Assembly (NCBI RefSeq): GCF_011397635.1
Contig: NC_064756.1
Span: forward strand, 17,067,817 to 17,131,816
Length of the DNA stretch: 64,000 bases
DNA from: Epinephelus fuscoguttatus
Taxonomy: Eukaryota; Chordata; Actinopteri; Perciformes; Serranidae
Direction of reading: 5' to 3'
Position 1 is the stretch's first letter. Each line of letters begins with the position of its first letter. The translations under genes and the position numbers were made by a program. Shown one piece after another: positions 1-10,882 of the stretch. The notes under the pieces were generated by a model that was given only the letters and a program-made list of their open reading frames with translations, was not told where the DNA came from and searched no databases.

Positions 1-98
1 ACTATTATTATTATTTCATGTGCATCCCCGCCCATGCTCACAAAAGGCCCAGCAGGACAAGACCATAACATGCAGATGAGGCCTGTTTCTCTCTCTAG

Positions 99-220
99 AC
101 CAGCCTGACCCCCAACTGACGGCTCTAAAAGCTTCAACATCTTACCCAGCCAACATCTGTGAAACTGAAGGGACCAGCCCACTGCTCGGATTTTCGTCTT
201 ATGGTGCTCTGAGTTTCTAA
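99..220 (+). CDS. Possible terminal coding exon of an unrecognised plus-strand gene
   Basis: A strong pyrimidine-rich acceptor (gcctgtttctctctctag, ending at 98) is followed by a frame that is open for 39 codons and ends in TAA at 218-220; the encoded C-terminus would read PLLGFSSYGALSF. The same frame is closed by a TGA just upstream of the acceptor, as expected if the upstream part is intronic. It would converge on tyr. In mammals NOX4 sits on this side of TYR, but this tail does not resemble the NOX4 C-terminus that I know, so I assign no identity. It may be chance. Confidence 0.22.
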
Positions 221-3112
221 AGTTGCTGTTTGTTTTCATCTTTTACCTAACACATCCTTACTGTGAAGTAAAATCGTTTCTCATGCTGGTTGCCATTGTG
301 AGGAAGAAAATTTGCTTACACAGCCTGCAATTCAACGACCACAAACACAGCAAGATAATGATATTACACAAGAAGGAATTCATTTTTCAGTGGATCAGGG
401 CTGAAACATCACATTTAAGAAACTGTTATCCTACTGTATACAACCATGAATTGGGACCACATGGGCAAATCAACTGTTGTAACCAAGAACTAGTTTAGTG
501 TCAGTTTAATGACTTTACATAACCTTTACTTGACATCAACCTGGCAGCCAACACACTCTACAGACCAAAAAGTTTGGAAGCAGGATTTGTAGACAGCCTG
601 AAGGGAAATGTTAGTTTTGAGTCCCTCGTCAGAGACCAAACACTTCCTGTGTCTGAGCTGGAAACAGTCTCAAAGTATTTGAGTTGTCTGTGAGACTGTC
701 AATCATGAGATCCGCAGTGATTTCCTGTCATCCTAAATGGAACCTAAATGAAAACTCTAGGTTCAGTTTTTATTTGTTGGTTAACTGTCTGTTCATGTAT
801 GCTTATCAAAGATCTGTCTTTACACTAAGCAAACCTACACAACACCTCAAGCCAGTATGCTTAGTTAGATTTTTTCCAATTTATTTATATGTTTTAAAGT
901 TATTTTATGTGAAAAAACTTCTGCAGGGCTTTGGCAATTTCTCAACAAATTAGGTGTCATTGTGTTTTACATATCTCCTGAAAGTCAAGTTACTGATAAA
1001 AGAAATGAATGAAAGCATTTCTAACAAATCATTTGCAAGTTTAACACTATATTTTGTCAGGTTTTAGAGTCTGCTTTTTTAATGCCAAAACTGGAAACAC
1101 CAGGTTTCTGCAAAGAATCAACATCTTGATATTTCTGATTTTGTGACTGAAAGAACAGTTTTCTCTCACGTTGTGATTAGCAACCATTTATTTAGCATTT
1201 ATAATTTAAATATATTTAAATGTTAAGGTGTTTGTCTATTATCAGGATTGTCCTCTTTTTATAAGAACAAGGCAATGTCTGAAATAAAAGAGATTTTTTT
1301 ATTTATTATGTTTTGATTACCTGCACATAATAAGTGGGAAAATATTTACTTTTTCTAATCCTGGCACGATTTAAATATACATATATATAGTATATATAAC
1401 ACATATATAATTCATAGGCACAAGCAAATACTTAAGAAACAATATTATACTGTCAAACAGCAGTTTGACTGTTTAGCAACATTAACACTTTGTCCTGTTA
1501 TCTGCTAACTCTCTCTACACATTCAGATTTCCTTTAAAAGATGTGATCATCTTAGGTAACGTGTTTTTAATCAACATTCCTATTTAACCGACAGATTAAA
1601 AAAAAATCACACTGAAAATGGGATTTAGTTTGTTTTTAATGCAGCATGTACAAACTCATGATTCATCTTTGTTGTCATGATACACATCACAGTCATCATA
1701 CTGTCATCCTTTAGCACCAGTGCTAACACACAATAGAGTGTGCTGGAGATTTGGTAAGTGATTTTACTTCTGTACAACTGTTTCGCACTGAAAGACACTG
1801 ATATATGAACCGTTTAAAATCAGTGAATGGTCGGCCATTCTGATCTACACAGACAAGGCATCCTCCCCCAGGAATTTTAGTGTCAAACATTTAGTTTCCT
1901 GCATTGTGGTGAATTTTTATGTGCGTCAATTTTTGCCTTTTCTGCACCGGTTTGTGGTGGAAATGTCTTTAATTTAGTCAAAATAAAAAGTCCTCAGCTA
2001 CTGCCATGTTTTTATTGGGGGTTGTTCTAAATTTTGAGGGGAGGTGTTCCCTGCGTCCCCCCCAAAATCCACATCTTTGTATACACATTAAGAGAGGTAC
2101 ATGAAAGCTTTTTCTGAGGAGTCTTGATGTTCAAATTACATAGAGAAAAGTAGACTGGATCTCAGTCACAAGAAAAATTCTTAGATAGTGCATTTTTAAT
2201 TAATGAAGGGAGAGAGGTAATTTGGGAGAAAGGACTTTAATTTAGTTCTAACACTGATTTATTCAGTATGAGAAGGCAAAAAATGTGATCTTGCAACCTG
2301 AGCAGTCACTAAAGCTACAGTGCAGCAGACCTGGCCTCGATTTTGAGGATCAAAAATTCTTCCTTAACGTCTAACTTTTTCTGAAGCTATAGTCAGTCCA
2401 GTATGTTTATTGTAAACAGAATCACAGTTAGAGTGCCATACATTAAAATAATAAATTATGTAATATGCATCTGTGTTTCAAGGCAGCAAGGTAAGTAAAA
2501 AAAAATAAGTTGCCATGGGGGAAAGAATAGCCACATCACTTTACATTTTTTGCTGATCCAAACACAGATGCTGTCGTTGACTGCTGAGTAGTTTGTGTAA
2601 ATAATCACCTGACACAAGTCACAGTTCAAATACAAGAATAGACTGAGGTGTACTGTATAAATCTTTAAATTTTAATTTGTACTCTGACGTGTTGCATTGT
2701 ATTAATGAACACTTGATGGCTTTGTGTGTCTTCCAGATGTTGCGTTCCTGCTCCTTATCTATAATCTCCATTCAAATTGTCTCACACAGTAAAGGGTCAG
2801 TTCACCTAAATCCCAAAATAGATTTCCCATTCACTTCTACTGATTAGAAGCTACAACATTTTTTTTCTGAGATATCTACTGTCACTACCCACAAAATTTT
2901 GAACTATGGAAAACATTTGGAAAAACTCGCAAACCTAAAGAATAAAAAAATATTTAAAAGTTGTTTTAAACCCTTGACAGTGCTTCTGTAAAGACATGTT
3001 GCTGACATTTTTAAGTGCTTTCTCCATTCCCACCTCAAGTGTATTGAGGTGCAAAAGTCTTGGCAGTGAATATCTCAGAGGCAAAGACAACACAGAACTC
3101 TCTGCTAGATAC
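221..3112. other. AT-rich 3' flank between convergent transcription units
   Basis: I see no convincing exon here. The stretch is AT-rich, with a short AT microsatellite near 1,377-1,410. A plus-strand AATAAA at 1,283-1,288 and another near 1,983 could end a transcript running in from the left, such as one using the candidate exon at 99-220. Near 2,800 there is a short match to the fish repeat type starting 'agttcacc'. Short ORFs around 223-498 and 684-953 show no recognisable domains. Confidence 0.5.
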
Positions 3113-3132
3113 CTTTTTGAAATTTAAATAGA

Positions 3133-3138
3133 TTTATT
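3133..3138 (-). terminator. tyr: Polyadenylation signal of tyr
   Basis: The minus strand reads AATAAA here, about 95 bases past the tyr stop codon. This would give a short 3' untranslated region of roughly 110-120 bases. It is the first canonical signal downstream of the stop. Confidence 0.55.
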
Positions 3139-3230
3139 CTGGGAAATCAATTACAAATGTAGGTTTTGTTCCAGGATTCATTAATTTGTTTCATGAAAAT
3201 ATACAGCTGTTTGTACAGTGTCTGTGTGTG

Positions 3231-3478
3231 TTACAGAGTCGTCTGATATGAAGATGAACCTTCCTCTGAGCTGCTGTGCAGTAATGGCTGTCTCTCTCCA
3301 TAGCTTGACGCCCTCTTTCTCCTCTGGTTACGCCTCCACTTCCTTCTTGCAACAATAAGCAGTGCAGCGATGATTGCAGCGATCAGCGCCCCGAGGATCC
3401 CGGCTCCCAGGAGCCACGGCCAGATCTCCTGGGCCTGCTGGAGGTAGGGCGTCAGGAACTCCTGAACAAACCTTTGGC
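3231..3478 (-). CDS. tyr: tyr coding exon 5 (membrane anchor and sorting tail)
   Basis: This exon begins with two bases of Gly459 after acceptor ctacag and ends at the stop codon. It encodes residues 460-540: a luminal stem ([19 protein letters not shown]), the transmembrane helix ([20 protein letters not shown]), a basic stop-transfer run ([12 protein letters not shown]) and the ERQPLL endosome-to-melanosome sorting signal. Intron 4, between exons 4 and 5, is only 95 bases. Confidence 0.95.
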
Positions 3479-6018
3479 CTGTAGTGGAGATACACAGTGC
3501 GAGACAGTTTGACACTAAGGAAAAGTTGTAGAAACACACGCTTAATGGACTTGTTTGTTGTTATTGTACTAACCAGGGTCCAACAGGTAGGCATACTCAA
3601 ATCCCATAGCCTTGCTGGACAGGAAGTAGTCTCCGTTTCTGTAGAGAGGCAGGAAGGGCACCATGTAGTAACCGTCATTGTGGCCAATGGGGGCGTTGGC
3701 ACGTGGGTAGTTGGTCCGGAGAGGCTGGTGGGCTCTGAGCCAGCGCTCGAAGATGCTGGAGAAGAGAAGGAAGGAACAAAAAGGTAAACAGGAGTGAAGG
3801 ATAAAAGAGGAAAAACAGTTTCTTCATCATGTTCAACAAATGTGGTTATTCACTGCAATCGACCACATGAATAAGTGACTTTGTAGTGTGCACTCTCTTT
3901 TCTGTGTCATTAGTAAATGAGTTGTGTGCATCATTGTACCTGTCAATGAAAGCATGGTGCAGCAGGAATATGGGGTCGTTGGCTGAGCCCTGCACTGAGG
4001 ACATGGAGCCGTTCATGAAGAGATGCAAGGCGTTGTGCATGGTGCTCTGGCCTTGCACTGCCATGCCTGTCGATGGATTGGCGAAACCTGCAGGTGGGGA
4101 GGAAAGTGAGAACATGAAGGGGAGACTGGATATGGTTATAACAAGAGGATGGTTGTAACAGCTCCACTTTCACCAAGAAGGGATGACCTAGGAGTCAGGT
4201 AATACATTTGTCGAAAGATCACCTTATTCCTGAATTTTCATAGCTGTGTGAGTAAGTGTGCAAATTTTACAGTGAAAACAGTGATTTTGAGGCATTTAAG
4301 TATTTTTGGACCAAGTATATATTTTGATTATTACTGGTACTGTTGCAATTATAATTATGTAACTTCTACAGAATGAGAGGGTGGTCTCCATTGTAAAATG
4401 CAGGGCATTTCATCTTTGCTCATTTCAAACCACCATGCTGCTACAGCTCGCTAACCACTGGCTGACAGGGGTAGGGATGGTTGCAACACCTTTTTAAAAA
4501 GTGTTACAACTAACCCCAATGACAACTAAACACATTTCTGTATCGTACTCTTTTTTTTTCGGCATGCCAGGAGAGTCAGTGAGGAAAAACTGATAGGGCC
4601 GTGGTTGCACACGTACTAAAATCAGCATCAGATAAGGTGAAGCAGGGAGAGACAGGAAGGCCTGCCCCCGACGGCTACTCTATCTGCCATCTAACATTAA
4701 GCAGTTACTACAAAAAATTACAAACACATGAGGCACTAAGCATAATAACCCTTTGTATCCAAAGAAATGTTTCTGTAAGAGAAAGTTCTCCAAGGATTGT
4801 TGACAGGATGGGTGTTAAAAGATCCTCAGCCTCAGATATTCAAAAGTTTGTCCATGTTTCAAATGCCATTTTTAAATGTAGTTGTATCTGAAATCCCTTT
4901 AATCAGTTTATTTTACGTGAGTTCTGCCACAGTTACTATCTTAACAACCATTTTATACCAGTACCACACTGTCTGCTGAAATCTATTTTTACAGATACCT
5001 GGTACTTGACATTTTGTATTCCAATTTCAGTTCAACACCCTAGTGCACCATTGAAATAGTAAAGGCTGTAGTAGCAGGGATTTCACGAAATCTAGGAGGT
5101 GGCTCCTAAAAATGTGATTGTGGATATGATTGTTGTGGTTTGCACTGGACCAAATCATCCCTGGCCCTTTGAGAGCCTCATGACGCCCAAGGCTTCTAAA
5201 AATGGTTCCTTTGTTCCCAAGCTAACCTCTTAAATTAAAGTGATTAAATTAAAATTGATTAGTGGGGGAGAGGTCTATGGAAAATGTAGTCAATTACTGT
5301 TTTTAGAGCACTTCTGGTATCCCTTTTCCACCGGCATGGAACTGGTTCCGTTCAGCGACCCACCATCCAGCACCAGCACGTTGTGAAGATGGAAACAGAG
5401 GGCTTGGTGGGGATGGAGCACCATCTAATCTGGGCCTTAGAAGGTGGACAGGTTCTGGGTGAATCCTTTTATAGAGAGTTCTATCAATAATCCTTTATGT
5501 TGGGTTCTAGGTATAAAGGTTCTAGCAGGAACCAGAAAGAGGTCTTCTATTGGGACAAGCCGAGAAACCCTATGGTTTGAGTTAGCACCTTTATTTTAAA
5601 GATGCATGTCTGTAGTTGTGCTTTCTCTCTTTGAAAGTGAGAAACACACAAATGATTGTATTTCTACCCCTGTATGAACCAAACAAGCCAAAACTCATTC
5701 ACTAGATTAAACAGATTGGACCATGGATTAGGTTCAGGTCCAATGGTTAAGCATTGAAGTGCATTAATAATAGTGAGTGTGTGTGTGTCTGCCATTCCTA
5801 CCCTCTATGACGTTTCTAAAGCTCATATTGGCGAATCGGTCCATGGGTTCTGTCTCGTACTCTGGGAGGCCCACAGCGAAGTCCACATCAGCTGTTGTGG
5901 GGAGTCTCGTCACGCGGTTGGGATCATGGTTGCCGGGGTTGCGCAAGAGTGGTCCCTCCCCGGTGGCGTTACACAATGCCTCTCGGTTGTTGTACTCCTC
6001 TGGCTGGGTGCAGATCAC

Positions 6019-6090
<72 letters not shown>

Positions 6091-7369
6091 TTAGTGAGCT
6101 ACTGGTTAAAGAGTCTTAAGACCTTCATGAAGCTCTATCCATCAACATGAAGTGCAGGATACAAAGTACTGCAAATTTTTTGTCAGATTGATTTGAATAC
6201 ATTTTCGGGGATGTGGAAACAAAGCCTCTGAAGTAGGATTTTCACTCTGATCTTTTATGTTGGCTGGATCACTTGAGGATGAATTCTTAAAAAAAATGTG
6301 TGTTTCCAACCAAATCTCTAATTTGGATTAAGAGGCTAAACCAGCTTTAGAACAACAGACCCGCAGAGTGAAATGGAAATAAAACAAGCCTTTGTTTCTT
6401 TCTTGGGGAATGGAACTTTCCATCTCCTAATGTAATAATGGAAAAGAAAGATTTGCACATAGATCTTCACATAGTTAAACACACAGTTTTCACTCACAGA
6501 TACACACACTCAGTCACCGAGAGACAATCAAATACTCTTACCTTCCATGAGGAGAAGACTGAAGCAGGGCTGATGAGGTTAGAATTGAGGGGGCTGCGTC
6601 CGCCCATCAGAGCATCTGTGCACACTTGACACGACTGGGCATCCCTCCAGTCCCAGTATGGAATGGTAAAGTTAAAATCTCCTGTCATCTTCCTTATCTC
6701 ATTCTCCCAGTGAAGCAGGTAGACTCGGTGCCACGGCAGGAACGCTGCAGATTCGTGGGCAAAGTCTATGTCTCTCCATACGTTCCCTGGCCCTCCCAAA
6801 AAGGCATCCCGGGACACATAGTAGTGCATCCAGACAAACAGGTCATAGGTGTTGATGTCAGAGAACATGGGGTTCTCACCATTTTCACCCATCTCTGCTC
6901 TTGTCACTGTGGAGATCACATAGTCACGGTTGACGGTGTTTTTTGCCAGGTTCAGATAAGAGATAAACTTCTGTTGCTCAGCAGGTGACAAGGTCAGGAT
7001 GTTCCTGCGCACTGACTCCCTGTATTCAGCACAGTTTGAACCCCAGTAACCAAACCTGCATTCGCCACAGTTAAAACCTCCATAGTTACCAGCACAGCGA
7101 CACGTCCGGTTAAAGAAAGCTAAAGGCCAGCGCTCTCTGTCATCAATTCCACTGTGTGGGTACTGGGGCCCATGGGGCTCATCTGAGACCTCCACTTCAG
7201 TGCAAAAACCACGCCCTGACAGGGCGCCGCATGCTGAGCCGTCACCATCCCATACCGGGCAACACTCTTTGGTCCGTAGTCCCTCTGAGTTGGCACATGG
7301 GCGAGGGAATTGGCATAAACAAGTCCCGATGAACTGCAGCAGAACTACAGATACACACAAGCTCTTCAT
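3231..7369 (-). CDS. tyr: Tyrosinase, complete five-exon gene
   Basis: Coding exons (minus strand) are 7369-6542, 6018-5802, 4087-3940, 3755-3574 and 3478-3231. Together they make 1,623 bases and 540 residues. The product is the copper monooxygenase that hydroxylates tyrosine and oxidises DOPA to dopaquinone in melanosomes. Visible parts are: signal peptide (about residues 1-19), cysteine-rich EGF-like region (about 25-113), CuA histidines H182, H205 and H214, CuB histidines H366, H370 and H393, one membrane helix (about 480-502), and a basic cytosolic tail with the acidic dileucine sorting motif ERQPLL (520-525). N-glycosylation sequons are at N87, N233, N293, N340 and N374. All introns are GT-AG. 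TYRP1 and DCT lack this combination of tail and exon layout, so tyrosinase itself is the best call. The gene appears intact. Confidence 0.97.
3574..3755 (-). CDS. tyr: tyr coding exon 4
   Basis: This 182-base exon follows a strong pyrimidine tract and acceptor (ccttctcttctccag) and ends at donor GTTAGT. It encodes residues 398-459, including [20 protein letters not shown] and [13 protein letters not shown], which are tyrosinase signatures. The frame is not obvious from long ORFs because the exon is short, but it joins cleanly on both sides. Confidence 0.95.
3940..4087 (-). CDS. tyr: tyr coding exon 3 (CuB site)
   Basis: This 148-base exon lies between acceptor ctgcag and donor GTACAA. It encodes [13 protein letters not shown] (H366, H370) and [13 protein letters not shown] (H393), the type-3 copper B site. 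It starts with two bases of Gly349 and ends with two bases of Ser398. Confidence 0.96.
4088..5801 (-). other. tyr: tyr intron 2
   Basis: This intron of about 1.7 kb has no exon-like sequence that I can support. Part of it (about 5,325-5,580, starting 'ggtatcccttttccacc') resembles the ends of short fish inverted-repeat elements, but I could not define its borders. A short (TG) run lies at 5,775-5,788. Confidence 0.5.
5802..6018 (-). CDS. tyr: tyr coding exon 2
   Basis: This 217-base exon starts with GTG ATC TGC (V277-I-C) and ends with the first base of glycine 349 before donor GTAGGA. It encodes the linker between CuA and CuB, including RNPGNHD and the sequons at N293 and N340. The acceptor TAG is the end of a long TG repeat (6021-6089) rather than of an ordinary polypyrimidine tract. 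Confidence 0.95.
6021..6089. repeat. (CA)n/(TG)n microsatellite at the tyr intron 1 acceptor
   Basis: About 34 uninterrupted CA units lie on the plus strand. In the sense of tyr the repeat reads (TG)n and runs directly into the TAG acceptor of exon 2. A branch-point-like CACTAAA sits just upstream on the minus strand (about 6,090-6,096). No AG dinucleotide lies between that site and the acceptor. Confidence 0.95.
6542..7369 (-). CDS. tyr: tyr coding exon 1
   Basis: It encodes residues 1-276, from the ATG at 7369 to ...SSWK, and ends in phase 0 before donor GTAAGAG. It holds the signal peptide, the EGF-like cysteine region and the whole CuA site ([10 protein letters not shown] with H182; [12 protein letters not shown] with H205 and H214). 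Reading past the donor gives only 15 unrelated codons before a stop. Confidence 0.97.
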
Positions 7370-7900
7370 GATGAAAAGTCAGAACAGCTCCAGTTTGAAC
7401 CAAAGTGGGAATGTGAGCTCCTGCTGAAAAGATGGACTCAATGGCACCTGACGCCCTCACAGACTGCAGCAGAAAACGTTACCCAAAAGCTGCACAGAGG
7501 AGCAGATTGACTGCTGGAGACTTTCTTCAACGATAAGTATACGATAGATAAAGAGAGGATTCAGCCGAATTTGATCTAGACAAGACTTGTAGACTTAAAG
7601 AGTAAAAATACAAACTTTTCAGGTGCCTGCAATCAACCAATTACTGTCTTTAGAAAATTGTAGCTTGCTGCTTTTTGAAATTTGCTACTCTACTTCTTGC
7701 TACCATCTAACCCTCCAACAAGCCTCCTTCCACCTCTCTCTTGCACCCAGCCAACAGCCTCCTGTTCTCTCCCTACTCATTGAGCCGTTTTAGGGGCCGC
7801 CCTCCGACAAAGTCTGTGATCTTACTGTGATGTCACACACTCGTCGAGGCGCACACACACACACACAAGCACGTGTACTCACATACCATCACATGCTCAG
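7370..7900 (-). promoter_or_regulatory. tyr: tyr 5' flank with candidate MITF E-boxes
   Basis: This is the sequence upstream of the tyr start codon. A CACGTG E-box lies at 7870-7875, and CATGTGA on the tyr sense strand at 7889-7895. Both match the core bound by MITF in pigment-gene promoters. They lie about 500 bases upstream of the ATG, farther than the usual M-box, and I see no clear TATA box or start site. A CRE-like TGATGTCA is near 7,829. Confidence 0.3.
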
Positions 7901-7982
7901 GATAATATTCCTGATTCCTCTTACATTTTGTCTTGAGACCAGCCGACCTCTGCTCCAATATACCTCAGGCAGAAAAAAATGT

Positions 7983-7983
<1 letters not shown>

Positions 7984-8023
<40 letters not shown>
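7984..8023. repeat. (TG)n microsatellite
   Basis: About 20 TG units, with a shorter (AC) run at 7,851-7,867 nearby. Confidence 0.9.
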
Positions 8024-8024
<1 letters not shown>

Positions 8025-8637
8025 TGAGTGTGTGTCTTGTGCACAGCCCCCTACCCCTGGCAAAGGCGGGCCCGGAATTTATGCATGATTGAGTGTGAAG
8101 TAGACATGCAGTTGGAACAGAAAAAGTGAGATACAAGAAACAAAAGCTAAGAAATGGATGATACACAGTATATTAATGAGAATCAGGTCTTGTGCCACAG
8201 TGACCTTGAGGTCTGGAGGTCATGTCATGCAGACCGCTCCATCAAACAAACATTTAATGTCACTGGTGTTTTGCAGTGTTGAGGAGAAAGTTCCAACCTT
8301 TAATTTCCACACTTTAGAGGAAAAAGTAAACCTCTGAGTGCTTTTTTTTTTTTTCTTTTTTGATGAATGTTGCTGCTCATCACTTTTGACCTTCAAGTAA
8401 TGTGTGAGTGAGAAGAGATTTTTTCCTGGTGGAAATTGCAGCAATTGTTTTGCTTCTTCCAGGTGCCGCTGCCCTTGTTCACAGCATACAGGCTATTGTT
8501 TCCTCTGTGCATCTGTGTTGGTAAACACACACAAACACATAGTAGACAATCGCAGATCTTTTTCAAGGCTGCCAAGGTATTATGCAAACTGTGTCAACAT
8601 TAGTATCAGTTTATTTAATAATTTTTAGAATATGGTG

Positions 8638-8830
8638 ATAATCACAGGTCCAACAAGTACTTTTGCTTAAGTAGCAATGGCACAGTGTGAAAATACAAGT
8701 TAGGTATTGACAGGAAAATACAAGTACAAAACATGAAACTACTCATGTATAACATTTAGTAATAAAGTACAAGTACTTAGTAACTGTAAAGCACATTGAT
8801 CGTGGGCAATGTTGGGATGTAGCTAGTTAC
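8638..8830. repeat. Dispersed fish repeat ('acttaagta' type)
   Basis: It contains repeated aagtacttttgcttaagtag and acaagtacttag motifs, shared with 50,341-50,400 and 51,390-51,545 in this window. It looks like a degenerate copy of a common short teleost repeat. The borders are uncertain. Confidence 0.4.
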
Positions 8831-9103
8831 ATGTAACTGGTGTATGTAGAACAAAACACACATTCTGTTGCTTTGCATCTTTTTCATCATGCAGGAATGT
8901 CTTCTTTTGGCATAGTCTAGATCTGAACATTTTCAGCTTTATTGCCACTCATGGCATTTTTACTGGGTAAACAGTCATTTTTAATCTGTTACATTTCCAA
9001 AGTAATCTTCCCAACACTGATTACGATGGCAATAATGTACATAGGCGTAGATTTCAGGGGCGGCGCAGGGGGCATGTCATGGGACATGTGAACATGTGAA
9101 CCT

Positions 9104-9189
9104 GGGGGTGCTGAAGCCTATCCCAGCTGACACTGGGTGAGAGGCGGGGTACACTGTGGAAAGGTCGCCAGACTATCACAGGGCTGATC
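9104..9189 (-). mobile_element. SINE-like element, left half of a split copy
   Basis: The stretch 'gaagcctatcccagctgacactgggtgagaggcggggtacactg...' is the reverse complement of the 3' body of the SINE-like element seen whole at 50,413-50,788. It stops at 'gggctgat'. The matching continuation is found about 1.7 kb further on at 10,883. Confidence 0.75.
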
Positions 9190-9377
9190 AACACATTCTC
9201 CCTCAGACCACATCACATATTGACTTACCACGTCCACATATTACATGCAATGTACCCTGGGTGCGTTAGTTGTTGACGTTCTGGGACACGTGTCAAGTTC
9301 TGCCTGTTACATGCATTGTCTTCTTTCAAAATGTATTTCTGTTTTCACAGGAAATTTAACTTTTACATACTGTCTGT
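9190..9377 (+). mobile_element. MITE-like family A, left half (interrupted copy)
   Basis: It matches the first third of the copies at 17,655, 47,626 and 60,997, with shared blocks 'cacatattgac', 'taccctgggtgc', 'ttctgggacac' and 'ctgttacatgcattgtct'. The match breaks off near 9,377 and resumes near 10,541. Confidence 0.75.
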
Positions 9378-9948
9378 CATGACCCTGGGTTCTTGTTTAT
9401 ATTCTTTTATCCTGTGAAGTTTGTTTCGGAGTTTTCTGTTTGTGTTCCTTGTTTCATGTTATCATTCATGTTTAATCTGCTTCCTGTTTTATTTTGTAGT
9501 TTCTCTCCTCATGTGTTGTATCTGGTTTTACTTCCTGTCTTTGTGTGTTTTTTCACCTGTTTCCTGTCACACCTGTCTCATTTGTCCCTCCCTGTTCCAA
9601 GAGTCTTCCCTTCACACCTGTTCTGTATTAGCCTTGTCTTGTTGTTAGCCAATCTCAATTTACCTCGTTTTGCCCGTGTCCACCTGCTCCAGCTGTGTCT
9701 CGTTCTTGTGATTAGTTTTCTGTACATATATATATATATACTTGTGTGTTTCCCTTTGTCAGTTTGTCCATGGTCGTTACTGCATTCACCCCTGCGGTCT
9801 TCCTGTGCTCATCCCTGTTCATCTTGTGTTTTCGGTTGGTTTTCAGCTTGGTTTTTGTTCTGCTTTTGTTTGAACTTTGAGTTGCCTGCCTGTACTGGAT
9901 ATTTTCAACATTACAACGCTACATTAAAGCTTGCTTTTTGTTAGAAAC
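9378..9948 (+). mobile_element. Probable solo LTR
   Basis: This roughly 570-base insert separates the two halves of a MITE-like copy. It begins near TGTCATGACC and ends shortly after ATTAAAGCTTGC, which resembles the polyadenylation signal and R region of a retroviral-type LTR. It is pyrimidine-rich and contains a short TA run near 9,728. The 183-codon ORF across it has no domain and is not a gene. I see no internal gag/pol and no flanking second LTR, hence 'solo'. The boundaries are inferred from the broken host repeat. Confidence 0.45.
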
Positions 9949-9949
9949 T

Positions 9950-10498
9950 TAGGCCATGTTTACGCGAAAACGATCCGCTGAAAATGGAATCGTTTCTCAT
10001 TTTTGTTTTGAAAAAAGTTCTGCGTTCAGACAACAACGTTTTGATAACAACTGCTGTGCACACAGATCCGCAAAAATGACCAAAAACGCTGCAGTATACA
10101 TGCCAGGCCAGAAGTTGGTGGTGTGACTTCGCAATGAAACTCCATAATAAGATGAAGTTGCTACAGTAAATCTACACTTTGCTGGAGAAGCGTTGATAAA
10201 TTCAATAGGGTGAGCAGCACAAACAGAGCTCGGGAGTCCGCCATTGTTATGATGGTCGACTTTCTCGCACATGCCTAATGCACATGTGCGAAAATTCTCC
10301 GTTTTCAGAGGAACTGCATATTGCAAGTTTACATGACAACGGAGACGGTGCTATTTCCAGAAAATTGTACTCGGAACCCGTTTCTAACGTTGCATTTTCA
10401 GGCACCCAAAATGCCGCTGTCGTGTATACGATCAGCCAAAACCCAACTAAAGATTACCGTTTTCAGTTGAAATCGTTGTCATATAAAAGGGACTTCAG
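9950..10498. mobile_element. Putative MITE with similar inverted ends
   Basis: The left end reads 'ccatgtttacgcgaaaacgat' and the right end 'atcgttgtcatataaa'. The reverse complement of the right end (tttatatgacaacgat) matches the left over most of 16 bases. The inside has no transposase-like ORF. It follows the probable LTR directly and lies inside the interrupted MITE-A copy. Confidence 0.5.
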
Positions 10499-10540
10499 AC
10501 TGTCAGTTGGTCTGCATTTGGGTCCTCCTCTGAACTGCTT

Positions 10541-10866
10541 ACAAGCTTTCAAAATTAACACACTACATGGGTACAACACTGCAAATTGACTTTTTTTCCC
10601 CCTTCAACAACAAACACACAGTTAGGTTTAGTCAACAAAAGCATGTGGTTGGGTTTAGGAAAAAAGAACAGGGTTTGGCTTTAGAATCTTACAGGACACA
10701 AACACAACTCTCTTTAGAGAAAGTCGATGTTTGCTGGACCCATCCAGCACTCCTCGCACCTGCCCCAGTTGGACATTCACCTCCTTTACTTCATGTCCTT
10801 GTCCCCCCACGTTTCCCATGACGCTGCCAAGCGCTGTTAAATGGCAACTAGGTGTGTATTATGCCG
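10541..10866 (+). mobile_element. MITE-like family A, right part (interrupted copy)
   Basis: From 'cactacatgggtacaacac' through 'ggttgggtttaggaaaaaag' and 'gctgttaaatggcaac' this matches the second half of the other copies. It lacks the usual last ~80 bases and stops at 'gacgttaaag', next to the right half of the split SINE. Confidence 0.75.
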
Positions 10867-10882
10867 ACGTTAAAGTACACAT

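Noticed and set aside
3328..3702. 124-codon minus-strand ORF across tyr exons 4 and 5
   Set aside because: It runs through intron 4 in the wrong frame; the spliced tyr frame explains the region.
5773..6150. Overlapping ORFs rich in HTHTHT across the (CA)n tract
   Set aside because: They are translations of the microsatellite and of the strand opposite to tyr exon 2.
7531..7552. TATA-like text upstream of tyr
   Set aside because: The minus strand reads only a poor match (cgtatact) with no initiator at a sensible distance.
9393..9944. 183-codon plus-strand ORF
   Set aside because: It lies in an LTR-like, pyrimidine-rich insert, is made mostly of F, L, S and C, and has no domain or splice context.
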